Source of the DNA: Chitinophagaceae bacterium
GTDB lineage: Bacteria; Bacteroidota; Bacteroidia; Chitinophagales; Chitinophagaceae
Direction: 5' to 3'
Length of the DNA stretch: 64,000 bases
Assembly (NCBI GenBank): GCA_019638615.1
Contig: JAHBTL010000010.1
Span: 1-64,000 of the forward strand
Of this stretch, positions 43,937-53,252 are shown piece by piece. The notes beneath the pieces were generated by a model, which worked only from the letters and a program-made list of their open reading frames with translations, was not told the origin of the DNA and ran no database searches. The position numbers and the translations under genes are program-made. Every line of letters begins with the position of its first letter. Within the stretch, counting starts at the first letter, position 1.

Positions 43937-46900
43937 TTGAAATTCAATTCCAACATATTTCTCTTTTTTTCATGCCTTTTCTGCACGCTGCCGGCCCTGG
44001 CACAACAACCTGTTGAATTTGTAGAAAACAAGGGGCAGTGGGACAATTCAGTGTTATTTAAAGGTGAAATTACAAATGGCGCTTTTTTCCTTCAGCGCGA
44101 AGGTTTTACAGTGCTGCTCAATAACCAGGATGACATGCAGAAAATCGCCTACGTATCTCATGGGCATTTGCATGAAAACATTCCGGCAACGCCTGGTACA
44201 GAAGCCAGCAAAAGAAGCGCATATCCCAGGCCGGGAACAAAACCGCCAGGTCCGGATGATTCGCTGGTATTGCGAAGCCATGCATACAACATGCGTTTTA
44301 GCGGCAGCAATCCAAACCCGGTCACCGAAAAGGAAAAACCGGTAAGCTCTTATGCCAATTACCTGCTGGGCAACGATCCTTCCAAATGGGCGTCTGAATG
44401 CAAAATTTACCAGGCCGTTACTTACAAAAATATTTACCCCAATATTGATGTAAGATATTATGCAAATGGCAGTGATTTGAAATATGACATAGTCGTATAC
44501 CCCGGCGCCAACGTCAACAATATTGTGATGACATATGAAGGCGCCGATAAGCTACTCATTAAAAACAAAGAACTGATCATAAAAACATCTGTGGGCGATG
44601 TGAAGGAATTAGCTCCTTATTCTTACCAGCTAAACGACCAGGGCAAAACGGAAGTAGATTGCAAATATGTGATTGAAGAAAAAAATACGGTAAAATTTAA
44701 GATCAGGAATTATGACCCATCCGCTATACTGGTAATTGATCCCACCCTCATTTTTTCAACATTTACCGGCAGCCAGGCAGATCAATGGGGCTTTACCGCT
44801 ACTTACGGAGCCAACGGCAGCCTGTACTCGGGGGGGATTGTATTCGGCTCAGGATTTCCTGTATCACCGGGCGCTTTCCAGACAAATTTTGGCGGCGGAG
44901 GCGGAAGCAGGCCATTTGATATAGGCATCATGAAATTTAATAAAAGCGGTTCTGTAAGGGAATATGCAACTTATATTGGCGGTTCGGGCGAAGATCAGCC
45001 TCACAGCTTAATTGAAGACAGCCATGGCAACCTGGTAATATTAGGCAGAACCAATTCCCCCCTCAACGGATCCGGGGCTTACCCGCTTCTACCTTCCGGT
45101 AATACTGAAGGACCCTGTGGAAGTTATGATATTGTGGTTACAAAGCTCAATGCCAGCGGCAGCAATCTGGTAGGTTCCAAAAGGATGGGCGGTACAGGAA
45201 ATGATGGCGTAAATGTTTCTGCAGACAGATCAGGCCCCTCAAGCATTAAGCTTTTTTATGGCGATGATTCACGTAGTGAAGTGATAGTGGACGCCAGCGA
45301 TAATATATATTTTGTTGGTTCTACCCAATCTACTTCCGGTACTGCCAGTAGCAGGTTTCCTACCACTACAGGCGCTGCCCAAAGTACTCCCGGCGGCGCC
45401 CAGGATGGTGTAGTAGCAAAGCTTTCACCGGATGTGAATACACTTATCTTCAGTACTTTTTTGGGCGGCGGCGGCGATGATGGCGCTTATGTTCTGGCAC
45501 TGAACCCCGTTAACAATAATCTCTACGTAGCCGGAACCACCAAAAGCAGTGCCGGGTTACCGGGTGTTCCATCTTCCGGGGTAGTCGGGCCCAGCTACCG
45601 GGGCGGAGAAATGGATGGTTTCATCAGTATATTCAGCAACAGCGGTTCCCTTCAAAAAACAACTTACGTCGGCACCAACTCGCTTGACGCCATTTATGGA
45701 ATAAAATTTGACCCCAGCGGGTATCCCTACATCACGGGCGTTACGCTTGGTAGTTGGAACGTTTATCCTTCGGGTATATACAGCAATCCCAATTCCAAAC
45801 AATTTATAGTAAAATTAAGTACCGATCTTTCAACAGTTATATATTCAACCGTGTATGGTAACGGTTCCCCCCGGTACAATATATCACCCATAGCCTTTGC
45901 TGTAGACAAATGTGAAAATGTATATGTAGGCGGATGGGGCGGTAGGCTTACGCCCAATGCCCCGGACCCATTTAGAACAGCAGGTACGCTAGGTATGCCT
46001 ACCAGAGACTGTAATGTGCTTCCAAACGGGTGCGCTACCGATGGGAATGATTTTTACTTTTTTGTATTGGAAAAAAACGCACAGAATATTTTATTTGGAG
46101 CATTTTTTGGTTTACAGGGAGGCTGGGGCGATCATGTAGACGGTGGCACCAGTCGTTTTGATGAAACCGGGATTATTTACCAGGCCATGTGCGCTGCCTG
46201 CTTTATAGGCAGCAATCCGCCTTCTCCTTTCCCTACTACTCCCGGCGTATGGAGTCCTAAGTCCGGTAACTCAAGGGCATGCAACCTTGCAGCCATTAAA
46301 ATAGAAATGGATTTTTCAGGCGTGATCAACGGGGTACGGCCTTCCATAGAAGGTGTTCCGAATAAGAACTATGGCTGCGCTCCCTTAACGGTCGATTTTG
46401 TAGATACCTTACAAAGAGGTAAAATGTATATCTGGGACTTTGGAGATGGTCATAAGGACACTACAACCACTCCCCGCACGAGCTATACTTACAATAACCT
46501 GGGGAATTACCAGGTATCCCTGATTACAGTTGATTCAAGTAAATGCGTGATGGCAGACACTTCTTATACCAATATCAGGGTAAGGCAGGATCGCGCCATC
46601 GTAGACTGGGATTATAATAAATTCGGACCCTGTGCAAGCCTGGGCTATCAATTCCACAACAATTCTGTAGCGCCTCCCGGCAAACCTTTCACCAATACTT
46701 CTTTTCAGTGGGATTTCGGGGATGGCTCTCCTCCCATTATTGTAGGAAATGGTGTTCAAACGCATCACTATGCCGCACCGGGTACCTATAACGTTATTCT
46801 CACCCTGCTTGATACCAATTATTGCAATGGTCCCGACAGTGATACCATGTTATTAAGAATAGCTACTACGACCAAAGCTATTTTTGAAACTGATCCCAGC

Positions 46901-47626
46901 GGATGTGTTCCGCATACTGCGGTCTTTAACAACGTATCTGAAGGAGGGCGAACCTATTTCTGGGATTTTGGCGATGGAGCAACCTCAACTGATTTTGCAC
47001 CTGTTCATGAATATACTTCCGTTGGAACTTATACTGTCAGGCTGGTAGTTACCGATCCCAATACCTGTAATGTAGTAGACGAGACCACGAGAATCATTAC
47101 TGTACATGGCAGGCCAACAGCCGGCTTTACATTCAGCCCGGTACAACCGGAGGAAAACACGCCCGCTTCGTTTACCAATACCTCGATAGGTGCCGTACGA
47201 TACACCTGGGAATTCGGAGATGGCGACACTTCGGTACTTGTTAACCCGGTACACCAATACAACAGGACTGATACGTACAATGTTTGCCTGATCGCTTACA
47301 ATGAACACGGATGTGCCGATACTATATGTCAGCCCGTGCCGGCATTGGTATCTCCTCTCATTGCTGTTCCCACTGCTTTTTCACCTAATGGAGACGGTGT
47401 GAATGATTATGTGTATGTAAGAGGATATGCGATCCAGCGGATGGTATTTCGCATTTATAACCGTTGGGGGCAGCTCGTTTTCCAAACCAACGATCCCAAT
47501 AAAGGATGGGATGGCAAATACAAAGGTGTTCTGCAGCCGATGGATGCATATGCGTATACGCTGGAAGTAGAATATTCTGATGGAACAAGAGCAAGCAGGA
47601 AAGGAGATATTACCTTGTTGCGATAA
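43937..47626 (+). CDS. large PKD-repeat protein with T9SS CHU_C C-terminus
   Basis: 1229 residues, start codon TTG at 43937, signal peptide ending PALAQQ (about 22). The first part (30-270) is a DUF7948-like N-terminal domain (PVEFVENKGQWD), followed by repetitive beta-propeller-like SBBP repeats (about 270-810), then several PKD domains (820-1130; repeated W-D-FGDG). The final 85 or so residues are a gliding motility-associated C-terminal (CHU_C) domain (AFSPNGDGVND, ending GDITLLR), a T9SS sorting signal. It should be exported by type IX secretion and sit on the cell surface, perhaps for adhesion. The PorP/SprF-like protein follows 41 bp downstream, a usual pairing. Confidence 0.92.
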   Translation: MKFNSNIFLFFSCLFCTLPALAQQPVEFVENKGQWDNSVLFKGEITNGAFFLQREGFTVLLNNQDDMQKIAYVSHGHLHENIPATPGTEASKRSAYPRPGTKPPGPDDSLVLRSHAYNMRFSGSNPNPVTEKEKPVSSYANYLLGNDPSKWASECKIYQAVTYKNIYPNIDVRYYANGSDLKYDIVVYPGANVNNIVMTYEGADKLLIKNKELIIKTSVGDVKELAPYSYQLNDQGKTEVDCKYVIEEKNTVKFKIRNYDPSAILVIDPTLIFSTFTGSQADQWGFTATYGANGSLYSGGIVFGSGFPVSPGAFQTNFGGGGGSRPFDIGIMKFNKSGSVREYATYIGGSGEDQPHSLIEDSHGNLVILGRTNSPLNGSGAYPLLPSGNTEGPCGSYDIVVTKLNASGSNLVGSKRMGGTGNDGVNVSADRSGPSSIKLFYGDDSRSEVIVDASDNIYFVGSTQSTSGTASSRFPTTTGAAQSTPGGAQDGVVAKLSPDVNTLIFSTFLGGGGDDGAYVLALNPVNNNLYVAGTTKSSAGLPGVPSSGVVGPSYRGGEMDGFISIFSNSGSLQKTTYVGTNSLDAIYGIKFDPSGYPYITGVTLGSWNVYPSGIYSNPNSKQFIVKLSTDLSTVIYSTVYGNGSPRYNISPIAFAVDKCENVYVGGWGGRLTPNAPDPFRTAGTLGMPTRDCNVLPNGCATDGNDFYFFVLEKNAQNILFGAFFGLQGGWGDHVDGGTSRFDETGIIYQAMCAACFIGSNPPSPFPTTPGVWSPKSGNSRACNLAAIKIEMDFSGVINGVRPSIEGVPNKNYGCAPLTVDFVDTLQRGKMYIWDFGDGHKDTTTTPRTSYTYNNLGNYQVSLITVDSSKCVMADTSYTNIRVRQDRAIVDWDYNKFGPCASLGYQFHNNSVAPPGKPFTNTSFQWDFGDGSPPIIVGNGVQTHHYAAPGTYNVILTLLDTNYCNGPDSDTMLLRIATTTKAIFETDPSGCVPHTAVFNNVSEGGRTYFWDFGDGATSTDFAPVHEYTSVGTYTVRLVVTDPNTCNVVDETTRIITVHGRPTAGFTFSPVQPEENTPASFTNTSIGAVRYTWEFGDGDTSVLVNPVHQYNRTDTYNVCLIAYNEHGCADTICQPVPALVSPLIAVPTAFSPNGDGVNDYVYVRGYAIQRMVFRIYNRWGQLVFQTNDPNKGWDGKYKGVLQPMDAYAYTLEVEYSDGTRASRKGDITLLR

Positions 47627-47656
47627 TTTATTTTGTTTGTTGTGATTGAAAATACT

Positions 47657-47666
47657 AAGGAGGTGG
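47657..47666 (+). promoter_or_regulatory. strong Shine-Dalgarno sequence before the PorP-like gene
   Basis: AAGGAGGTGG one base before the ATG at 47668; the core AGGAGG is four bases away from the ATG. Bacteroidota rarely use strong Shine-Dalgarno sites, and this one selects the 47668 start over internal ATGs at 47740 or 47755. Confidence 0.55.
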
Positions 47667-47667
47667 T

Positions 47668-48786
47668 ATGATAATATTACATATTTTTAACCCGGCAGGT
47701 AAACCAACCATGTTGTTACGATCCAAGCAAAGCACAGCAATGCGGGGCATTTCAATGGCGCAGCTTCGGAAATGCACAGTCCTATTGCTGCTGGCCGGCT
47801 GTATTCCTTTTTTTACGTGGTCGCAGGACCTTCATTTTTCTCAATTCTTTAATTCGCCGTTAACCACCAACCCTGCAAATACCGGCTTCCTGCCCGAGCA
47901 TGATTACAGGCTGGGAGCAAATTATCGCCAGCAATGGGCCAATCTTTCTGCCCAGTTTAAAACCATGAGCATATTTGGCGATGCACAGGTGCTTCGCGAT
48001 CAGTTTGAAACCGGGTGGGTTGGATTAGGTGGTGTTATTTTGCACGATGTAGCAGGCAGCGGCAACCTTACTTCTACAAAGATTTATGGGTCTGCAGCCT
48101 ACCATCAAATGCTGGGAAGCACAGGTTTGCTGTCAGCAGGATTTAATGTAGGCTGGGCCAATAAAAGGGTAGATGTTACCAAGTTTACATACGACAACCA
48201 GTGGAACGGAAAATTTTTTGATGCAGGCGCCCCGAGTGGTGAAAATTTTGCGTCTACCAACATCAATTATCTCGATGTACAGGTTGGGCTCAATTATGCT
48301 TATTTTCCTACCGATAATGTGTATATGCATGCCGGCGTTTCAGTTCATCATGTAAACGCTCCTAAAGAAACTTTTTTTAATACGCCCGGCTACGATTATG
48401 AGATTGCAAGAAGATATATAGCTTTTGCGGACGCCGTATTAAAAATAAATGACCGGGTAATTATTAGTCCCGGGGCGTATTTTACCTCCCAGGCAAAAGC
48501 AAAAGAACTTACACTTGGTTTACACGGTAATTATAATTTATCGGGCGATGGAGAAACACAGGTGATCGGCGGAATATATTACCGGGCGGGAGATGCAGTC
48601 ATTCCAATGCTCGGGTTTCAATGGAAGTCGGTCAGACTGATGTTTACTTACGATGCCACTACCTCTTCATTAAAGAACTACAATAACATGAGGGGAGCGT
48701 CTGAGTTTGCCTTGTTGTATAATGGTTATTATAACCAGTTCAATCAGAACATGCGGCAAATCCAGTGCCCTGTACCCCGGTTTTAA
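47668..48786 (+). CDS. PorP/SprF family type IX secretion membrane protein
   Basis: 372 residues. The signal-like hydrophobic stretch (CTVLLLLAGCIPFFTWSQ, about 35-53) is preceded by a long N-terminus if the Shine-Dalgarno-supported ATG at 47668 is right. Family landmarks are QDLHFSQFFNSPLTTNPANTG right after cleavage, YRLGANYRQQWA, and repeated barrel strands. PorP/SprF proteins help hold or secrete CHU_C cargo; here it directly follows the large CHU_C protein. Ends in a short Cys-containing segment (QIQCPVPRF). Confidence 0.92.
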   Translation: MIILHIFNPAGKPTMLLRSKQSTAMRGISMAQLRKCTVLLLLAGCIPFFTWSQDLHFSQFFNSPLTTNPANTGFLPEHDYRLGANYRQQWANLSAQFKTMSIFGDAQVLRDQFETGWVGLGGVILHDVAGSGNLTSTKIYGSAAYHQMLGSTGLLSAGFNVGWANKRVDVTKFTYDNQWNGKFFDAGAPSGENFASTNINYLDVQVGLNYAYFPTDNVYMHAGVSVHHVNAPKETFFNTPGYDYEIARRYIAFADAVLKINDRVIISPGAYFTSQAKAKELTLGLHGNYNLSGDGETQVIGGIYYRAGDAVIPMLGFQWKSVRLMFTYDATTSSLKNYNNMRGASEFALLYNGYYNQFNQNMRQIQCPVPRF

Positions 48787-49297
48787 CGAGGGTTTCCAAC
48801 CTTTGGAAGGTTCTGCGGAACTGCTTCTCCCGCACTAACATACCTTTAATTCAATACAAACCTATCGCGGGTTGCCAATGACATATCATCCAGTTTGCTA
48901 TTTATCAACTGGTTATGAACTTCAATTTGTTGTTCCACAAACCCGGTTTTCCTTTCAACTACAATCCCTCCGCTTTTTTCTGTTACTTTTTTGCGGAAAA
49001 AAGTAACCAAAAAGCCGCCGGGAAATTATTACCGCAATTTCCCGCAACGCTCTGATGAAGCTTTAGTACTACTGTGAATTCAGCAACAGAGCCCTGATAC
49101 GTTTGCTGATAACTTAGCCGACTTAGGATACTTACAAATCAGAAAGCTGTGACAAACAAATGCAACTTGTCACGGCGCAATGATGGAGGCGCCGCCTAAT
49201 TAGTAACTCGCAGTGACCTTTGCAAAAGATCCGTTATCTCGACCAAAATTATTTTTTGTCCTCCTCCCTGCAAACTCTGCAACCAACCCGATAGCTC
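48787..49297. repeat. 511-bp gap with repeats and hairpins
   Basis: No gene. Inverted copy of the 1-190 repeat at about 48820-48872, and AACCTTTGGAAGGTT just upstream of it. A perfect stem GTTACTTTTTT / AAAAAAGTAAC (48982-48992 and 48997-49007, loop GCGG) follows. Direct word TGTGACA/TTGTCAC pairs near 49150-49175. Nothing coding is seen. Confidence 0.5.
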
Positions 49298-50119
49298 TTA
49301 TATTAGTTCCCGCTCTCTTTCCCGCAAATATTCACGTTCATTCGATTGCAGCTTAAAATTGTTCCGTTCTTCAAAGTACTCGCCGTACTTATTTTTGTAT
49401 TTCTTATTTATCTTTTGAGATTGCCGTTCTCCATTTATATACAACCTTCCTTCTTTTATTTCAATTGTATACGATGCGCCTTTTTTGATCAGCCCGTCTT
49501 TTTCCAGGTCATCTTTAAAGCTTCTCAGCTTCTGCAGCTTTTCGTTCGCCTTCTTCATATGATCCTTTGCTTTTTCGAGATTCATCCTCACTTTACTTTC
49601 CAGCTCCAGGTTAAGGTTATGGTTGTAATTAGACGCCAGCTGCTGCGCCCTGTCCAGTTGTAGCTGCATATCCCTAAGATGTTTATTATTTTCAATATTG
49701 ACACGTCGCATGGCCCTGTCGTATTGTGCCTGCGCCCTTAACAGCGAGGACTTTGTTTCATCCTTTAATTGTTTAAAATCTATTCTGTCTGATAACAGGT
49801 TATCATTTCCAGGTGCAGGCCTTGCTACAAAACGTTTGCTCAATTCCGCTTCTAACCGGCCGAGCTTTTCTTCCACACGCTGCAGGGTTTCCTCAATTTG
49901 TCGCTCTATGGCTCTGTAGTCAGCCATATTTGTATCATCCAGGGAACTTCCCTGCCGTGCCTTTCTTTTGGGCAGGGTATCGTTCTCACTTTGTATCCCC
50001 GGTTTGCAAAACCCGTGAAAGGAACGACCGGAGCTCTCCCCTTTCTCCGTAAATGAAAATAAAGCAAAGAGTACAATAATACAACCGGCACTGCGGTAAG
50101 CAAATCTTGTTTTCAACAT
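49298..50119 (-). CDS. exported coiled-coil protein
   Basis: 273 residues from the ATG at 50119 (MLKTRFAYRSAGCIIVLF); an in-frame upstream start at 50176 is less likely. After a hydrophobic N-terminal segment comes a long charged helix region (about 80-225) with heptad-like Glu, Lys and Leu spacing, so a coiled coil is likely. The C-terminal part carries SYTIEIKEGRLYINGERQS, a segment known from exported Bacteroidota proteins near M56-type peptidases. Function is unknown. Confidence 0.7.
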   Translation of the reverse strand: MLKTRFAYRSAGCIIVLFALFSFTEKGESSGRSFHGFCKPGIQSENDTLPKRKARQGSSLDDTNMADYRAIERQIEETLQRVEEKLGRLEAELSKRFVARPAPGNDNLLSDRIDFKQLKDETKSSLLRAQAQYDRAMRRVNIENNKHLRDMQLQLDRAQQLASNYNHNLNLELESKVRMNLEKAKDHMKKANEKLQKLRSFKDDLEKDGLIKKGASYTIEIKEGRLYINGERQSQKINKKYKNKYGEYFEERNNFKLQSNEREYLRERERELI

Positions 50120-50382
50120 ACAAACAGGTTTAAATGATGAATAACTTACGATAAATTTCGTACAATTATACGACAAATTTCGTATTTAAAAAATTTTCCT
50201 GCCTCCCTGCTATTTTGTTTGTCCTGTTTCTATATGGCCTTATTCGGCCCGACAGCAGCAACCATAATTTTTAACATAAAATGAAGCCAGAGAAGTTTAT
50301 TTTGCAATGCAATCCGTTCAACCACATCTTAACATTACACAGAAAAATGGATTGTATTTGCACTAAACCAAAAATAAAACAG

Positions 50383-50958
50383 ATGAAAAAATATTGGCTG
50401 CTGGGAATGTTTTTAGCTACTGCTTTTGTGCATGTACAGGCACAGGAAGAAGATGAGCCAGCACCGCCGGCACAAAGAGGATTTGACAAATCAAAATTAT
50501 TTTTTGGCGGGAATTTCGGGTTGAGCTTTGGCAACAGCACATTTATCAATATTTCACCCCAGATAGGTTACAGGTTCAATCAATACCTGGCGGCAGGTGC
50601 AGGAGTTAACTTTAATTACAGAAGCTTAAAGACCGAATACACCGGCGGAGTAACAGAAAGAGAAAAATATGGCTATGGCGGATTAAATATTTTCGGCCGG
50701 CTCTATCCCATTCAATATATACTTATCCAGGCGCAGCCGGAAATAAATTACAACTGGGCTTCTTACAGCATTACGGGTGCTCCTACTCAAAAATTGCCCG
50801 GACTGCTCGTTCCGTCCCTGTTGCTGGGAGCCGGAGGGGTGATCCCTGCAGGTGGGAGAAACGGGGCATTGATCCTTATGCTCCAGTATGACGTGATACA
50901 GGCGGCAAGAAATCCTTACGGCAATAAAGTATTTTTTTCATTCGGGTATAATTTCTAA
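50383..50958 (+). CDS. small outer-membrane beta-barrel protein
   Basis: 191 residues from the ATG at 50383 with a signal peptide ending HVQAQ (about residue 20), then an Asp/Glu/Pro linker and a porin-like barrel with glycine-rich strands (LFFGGNFGLSFGNSTF, ISPQIGYRFNQYLAAGAG) and a C-terminal FFSFGYNF. It resembles the 'outer membrane beta-barrel protein' families of Bacteroidota. A much longer in-frame start at 50281 is unlikely. Function unknown. Confidence 0.75.
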   Translation: MKKYWLLGMFLATAFVHVQAQEEDEPAPPAQRGFDKSKLFFGGNFGLSFGNSTFINISPQIGYRFNQYLAAGAGVNFNYRSLKTEYTGGVTEREKYGYGGLNIFGRLYPIQYILIQAQPEINYNWASYSITGAPTQKLPGLLVPSLLLGAGGVIPAGGRNGALILMLQYDVIQAARNPYGNKVFFSFGYNF

Positions 50959-51111
50959 CGCTGCCCGGAGAGTAAAGTCTTCACGCACAAAACAGTATGA
51001 TATGCAGCGTAAAAAAGTCGCTTTCGCTACAGCGCATTTTTATATGCACGATGTTTGCTGTTCTATTTTATTGTTCACATTTATTGCCGGCCCCTGTAAA
51101 TTGTACACGAT

Positions 51112-51876
51112 ATGAAAAATAAGTGGCTGGTTTTTTATGTATGCACAAGCCTGCTGACAGGCAATAGCTTTGCCCAAAGCGTTTTAAAAGGAAAAGTAGT
51201 AGACGACCTGTACGATCGGGTGGTAATGGGAGCCAATGTCAAAAATTTATCGGATAACAAGATTTCCCAGGCTGATATGGGCGGTAATTACAAAATCAAC
51301 GCAAAGCCGGGCGATAAAATCGCTTTCTCCAGCATTGGATACTTACCCGATACCATTGTTGTAACCTCGCACATGCTTGCAGGTACATACGATATTGCTT
51401 TAAACAGGAATGTGATTGAGCTGGAGGAAGTGGCTGTGGGCGAACTGAATGCTTACCAGGTAGATTCCATCAGCAGGATAGAAGAATTTGGCGATGTACT
51501 GAACAAGCCCCGAAACAAGCTCGTAGGCGGTAAAGGAAATACTCCTACGGATGGAGTGGGCGTGGCTTTCAGCCCGTTATCGCATTTCTCAAAAGAGGAA
51601 AAGAACCGCAGGCGGTTTATAAAACGTTTTGATGAGCAGGAAAAGGAATATTACATCGATTATAAATTTCCCTACACGTATGTTTCAAAAATAACAGGAT
51701 TAACAGGAGATTCCTTACGCACTTTTATGTTCAAATACCGCCCCTCCTATGAGTTTTGCCGGCAGAATGCCCGCGAAGGAATGCTGGTGTATATTAACGA
51801 TAGTTACCGGGATTACATGGACAGGAAAACTCCGGGATCGGAGAAGCAGAACAAAACAAAAAAAGTTGGCAATTAG
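51112..51876 (+). CDS. carboxypeptidase-regulatory-like domain protein
   Basis: 254 residues with a signal peptide (NSFAQS, about residue 23). The domain at about 24-110 resembles the carboxypeptidase-regulatory-like fold (VLKGKVVDDLYDRVVMGANV, GDKIAFSSIGYLPDTI). The C-terminal half is mostly helical and basic. Such proteins are often found with TonB receptors and anchor or stabilise envelope parts. It lies 1 bp from the convergent gene ending at 51877. Confidence 0.75.
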   Translation: MKNKWLVFYVCTSLLTGNSFAQSVLKGKVVDDLYDRVVMGANVKNLSDNKISQADMGGNYKINAKPGDKIAFSSIGYLPDTIVVTSHMLAGTYDIALNRNVIELEEVAVGELNAYQVDSISRIEEFGDVLNKPRNKLVGGKGNTPTDGVGVAFSPLSHFSKEEKNRRRFIKRFDEQEKEYYIDYKFPYTYVSKITGLTGDSLRTFMFKYRPSYEFCRQNAREGMLVYINDSYRDYMDRKTPGSEKQNKTKKVGN

Positions 51877-52770
51877 TTAAGCCCTGCCAGGTATCGACAG
51901 TAATTTCCTTCCACTCAAAAAAAGGGGAATCGCCAGGTGCATTACTTCCCAGTACTTAATGCGCATGACCCAAATATCTGCGATCAAAAAAATAAAGAAT
52001 AAAATCAGCAGCAAACGGTCTGCTTTTTTTGTAAAAAATCCTATTATAAAAAAAAGCTCCAGCAATGTAGCAGCCAGGTACAACAAATACCCTGTTACAG
52101 GATGATTGATCAGCCAGTAATACATTTCAGCCAGAAAAGAAGAAGGCGCAGTAACCAGTAGCTGTGAATGCTGGAGCAACAGCACGCCACTCATCTGCTC
52201 GGGGTTAAACACTCCCCCATTGCGTATTTTCCAGATACCGGCAGAGGCAAAGAAGAACAGGAATATAAAACGGATTACCTGCAGGGCAAAACTGAAATTG
52301 ACCAGTTTGTGGCATATCAGCACTATGGGAAATAACATCCAGCCAATATGCCCCTCGATTGAGTTCGAGGGATAAAGCGTATAACATTGCGCATACACAA
52401 AATTGAAAACAAGGATGCAACAGCCTGTAATTATTTTCGCTTTCACATAGTGCTTTGTATGCAATATGGTATACAGTATAGGCAAACCAATTAACAGCAG
52501 GTCTGCACACAGGCAGGCTGTATGACTGCTGATAAACAGTTCATGAATGCCCGTAAACATCAACGCCCATACAGTTACATTCATAGGCGTTATAAAAAAA
52601 GAAGGATGCAGTTGCGACAATAACATGCCATTCCACCATCTGTCGGCAAACAATAATACGGATACAAACAGGTACAGGTAAATGATGCGCGTTTGCAACC
52701 TCCCTGCTATTGCATCTGTTGAAACAGTACTATGGAGTCTGCTGCCGGCTGCAGTTGTCGCCCATCCCAT
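51877..52770 (-). CDS. multi-pass membrane protein, possibly HTTM-like
   Basis: 297 residues with about seven or eight predicted membrane segments (from about residue 27). It starts inside the previous gene on the strand (64-bp overlap with 52707-53237). A TTG at 52698 with GGGAGG directly upstream is an alternative start that removes the overlap. Patterns such as IRFIFLFFFASAGIWKIRNG recall HTTM or vitamin-K carboxylase-like membrane proteins, but weakly. Function is unknown. Confidence 0.6.
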   Translation of the reverse strand: MGWATTAAGSRLHSTVSTDAIAGRLQTRIIYLYLFVSVLLFADRWWNGMLLSQLHPSFFITPMNVTVWALMFTGIHELFISSHTACLCADLLLIGLPILYTILHTKHYVKAKIITGCCILVFNFVYAQCYTLYPSNSIEGHIGWMLFPIVLICHKLVNFSFALQVIRFIFLFFFASAGIWKIRNGGVFNPEQMSGVLLLQHSQLLVTAPSSFLAEMYYWLINHPVTGYLLYLAATLLELFFIIGFFTKKADRLLLILFFIFLIADIWVMRIKYWEVMHLAIPLFLSGRKLLSIPGRA

Positions 52771-53237
52771 TGATAGTTTTGTTTTATGATCCGGATATTT
52801 GTTACCGGGTGCTGTGAAAATGTTGAAAGATATTTCGGATACCAGTTATAAAAAGCGGCTTCGTTGAAATATTTATTTTCAAAAAAGCAGTTGTTTTCCT
52901 GAAGCGTTGTCAGTCGCATTTTCGAGAGCAAACGGTTTCTAAATTCAACCATCGATTCGTTCACTGTATCTTTGGAATAAAACAGGTAAACAGGCACATA
53001 TATTTTATCCCATTCCTGGATACTGTAATCATCGCCTTTTAACAGTACCCCATTCACATACAGCTTGTATATTTCATATTGAGGCTTGGGTAAAATCCTG
53101 TCGGAATACATGCCGTAATTAAAAAAAGGAGTGGCTACAGCGCCCTGCTTATAAAAGATAACAAGCTGTATCAAACAGGCGGCTACAGCCAGTGCAAAAA
53201 GACTACGCCTGTAATGATACAGCTTTACAAAAAACAT
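52707..53237 (-). CDS. conserved hypothetical membrane-anchored protein
   Basis: 176 residues with one N-terminal hydrophobic helix (LFALAVAACLIQLVIFY, about 13-29) and a polar domain of about 140 residues rich in Tyr, Asn and Lys. I do not recognise the family. It overlaps the multi-pass membrane gene by 64 bp, suggesting that the two are translated together and work as a pair. It follows the M42 peptidase by 15 bp. Confidence 0.65.
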   Translation of the reverse strand: MFFVKLYHYRRSLFALAVAACLIQLVIFYKQGAVATPFFNYGMYSDRILPKPQYEIYKLYVNGVLLKGDDYSIQEWDKIYVPVYLFYSKDTVNESMVEFRNRLLSKMRLTTLQENNCFFENKYFNEAAFYNWYPKYLSTFSQHPVTNIRIIKQNYQWDGRQLQPAADSIVLFQQMQ

Positions 53238-53252
53238 ACGAAAATGTTTAAC

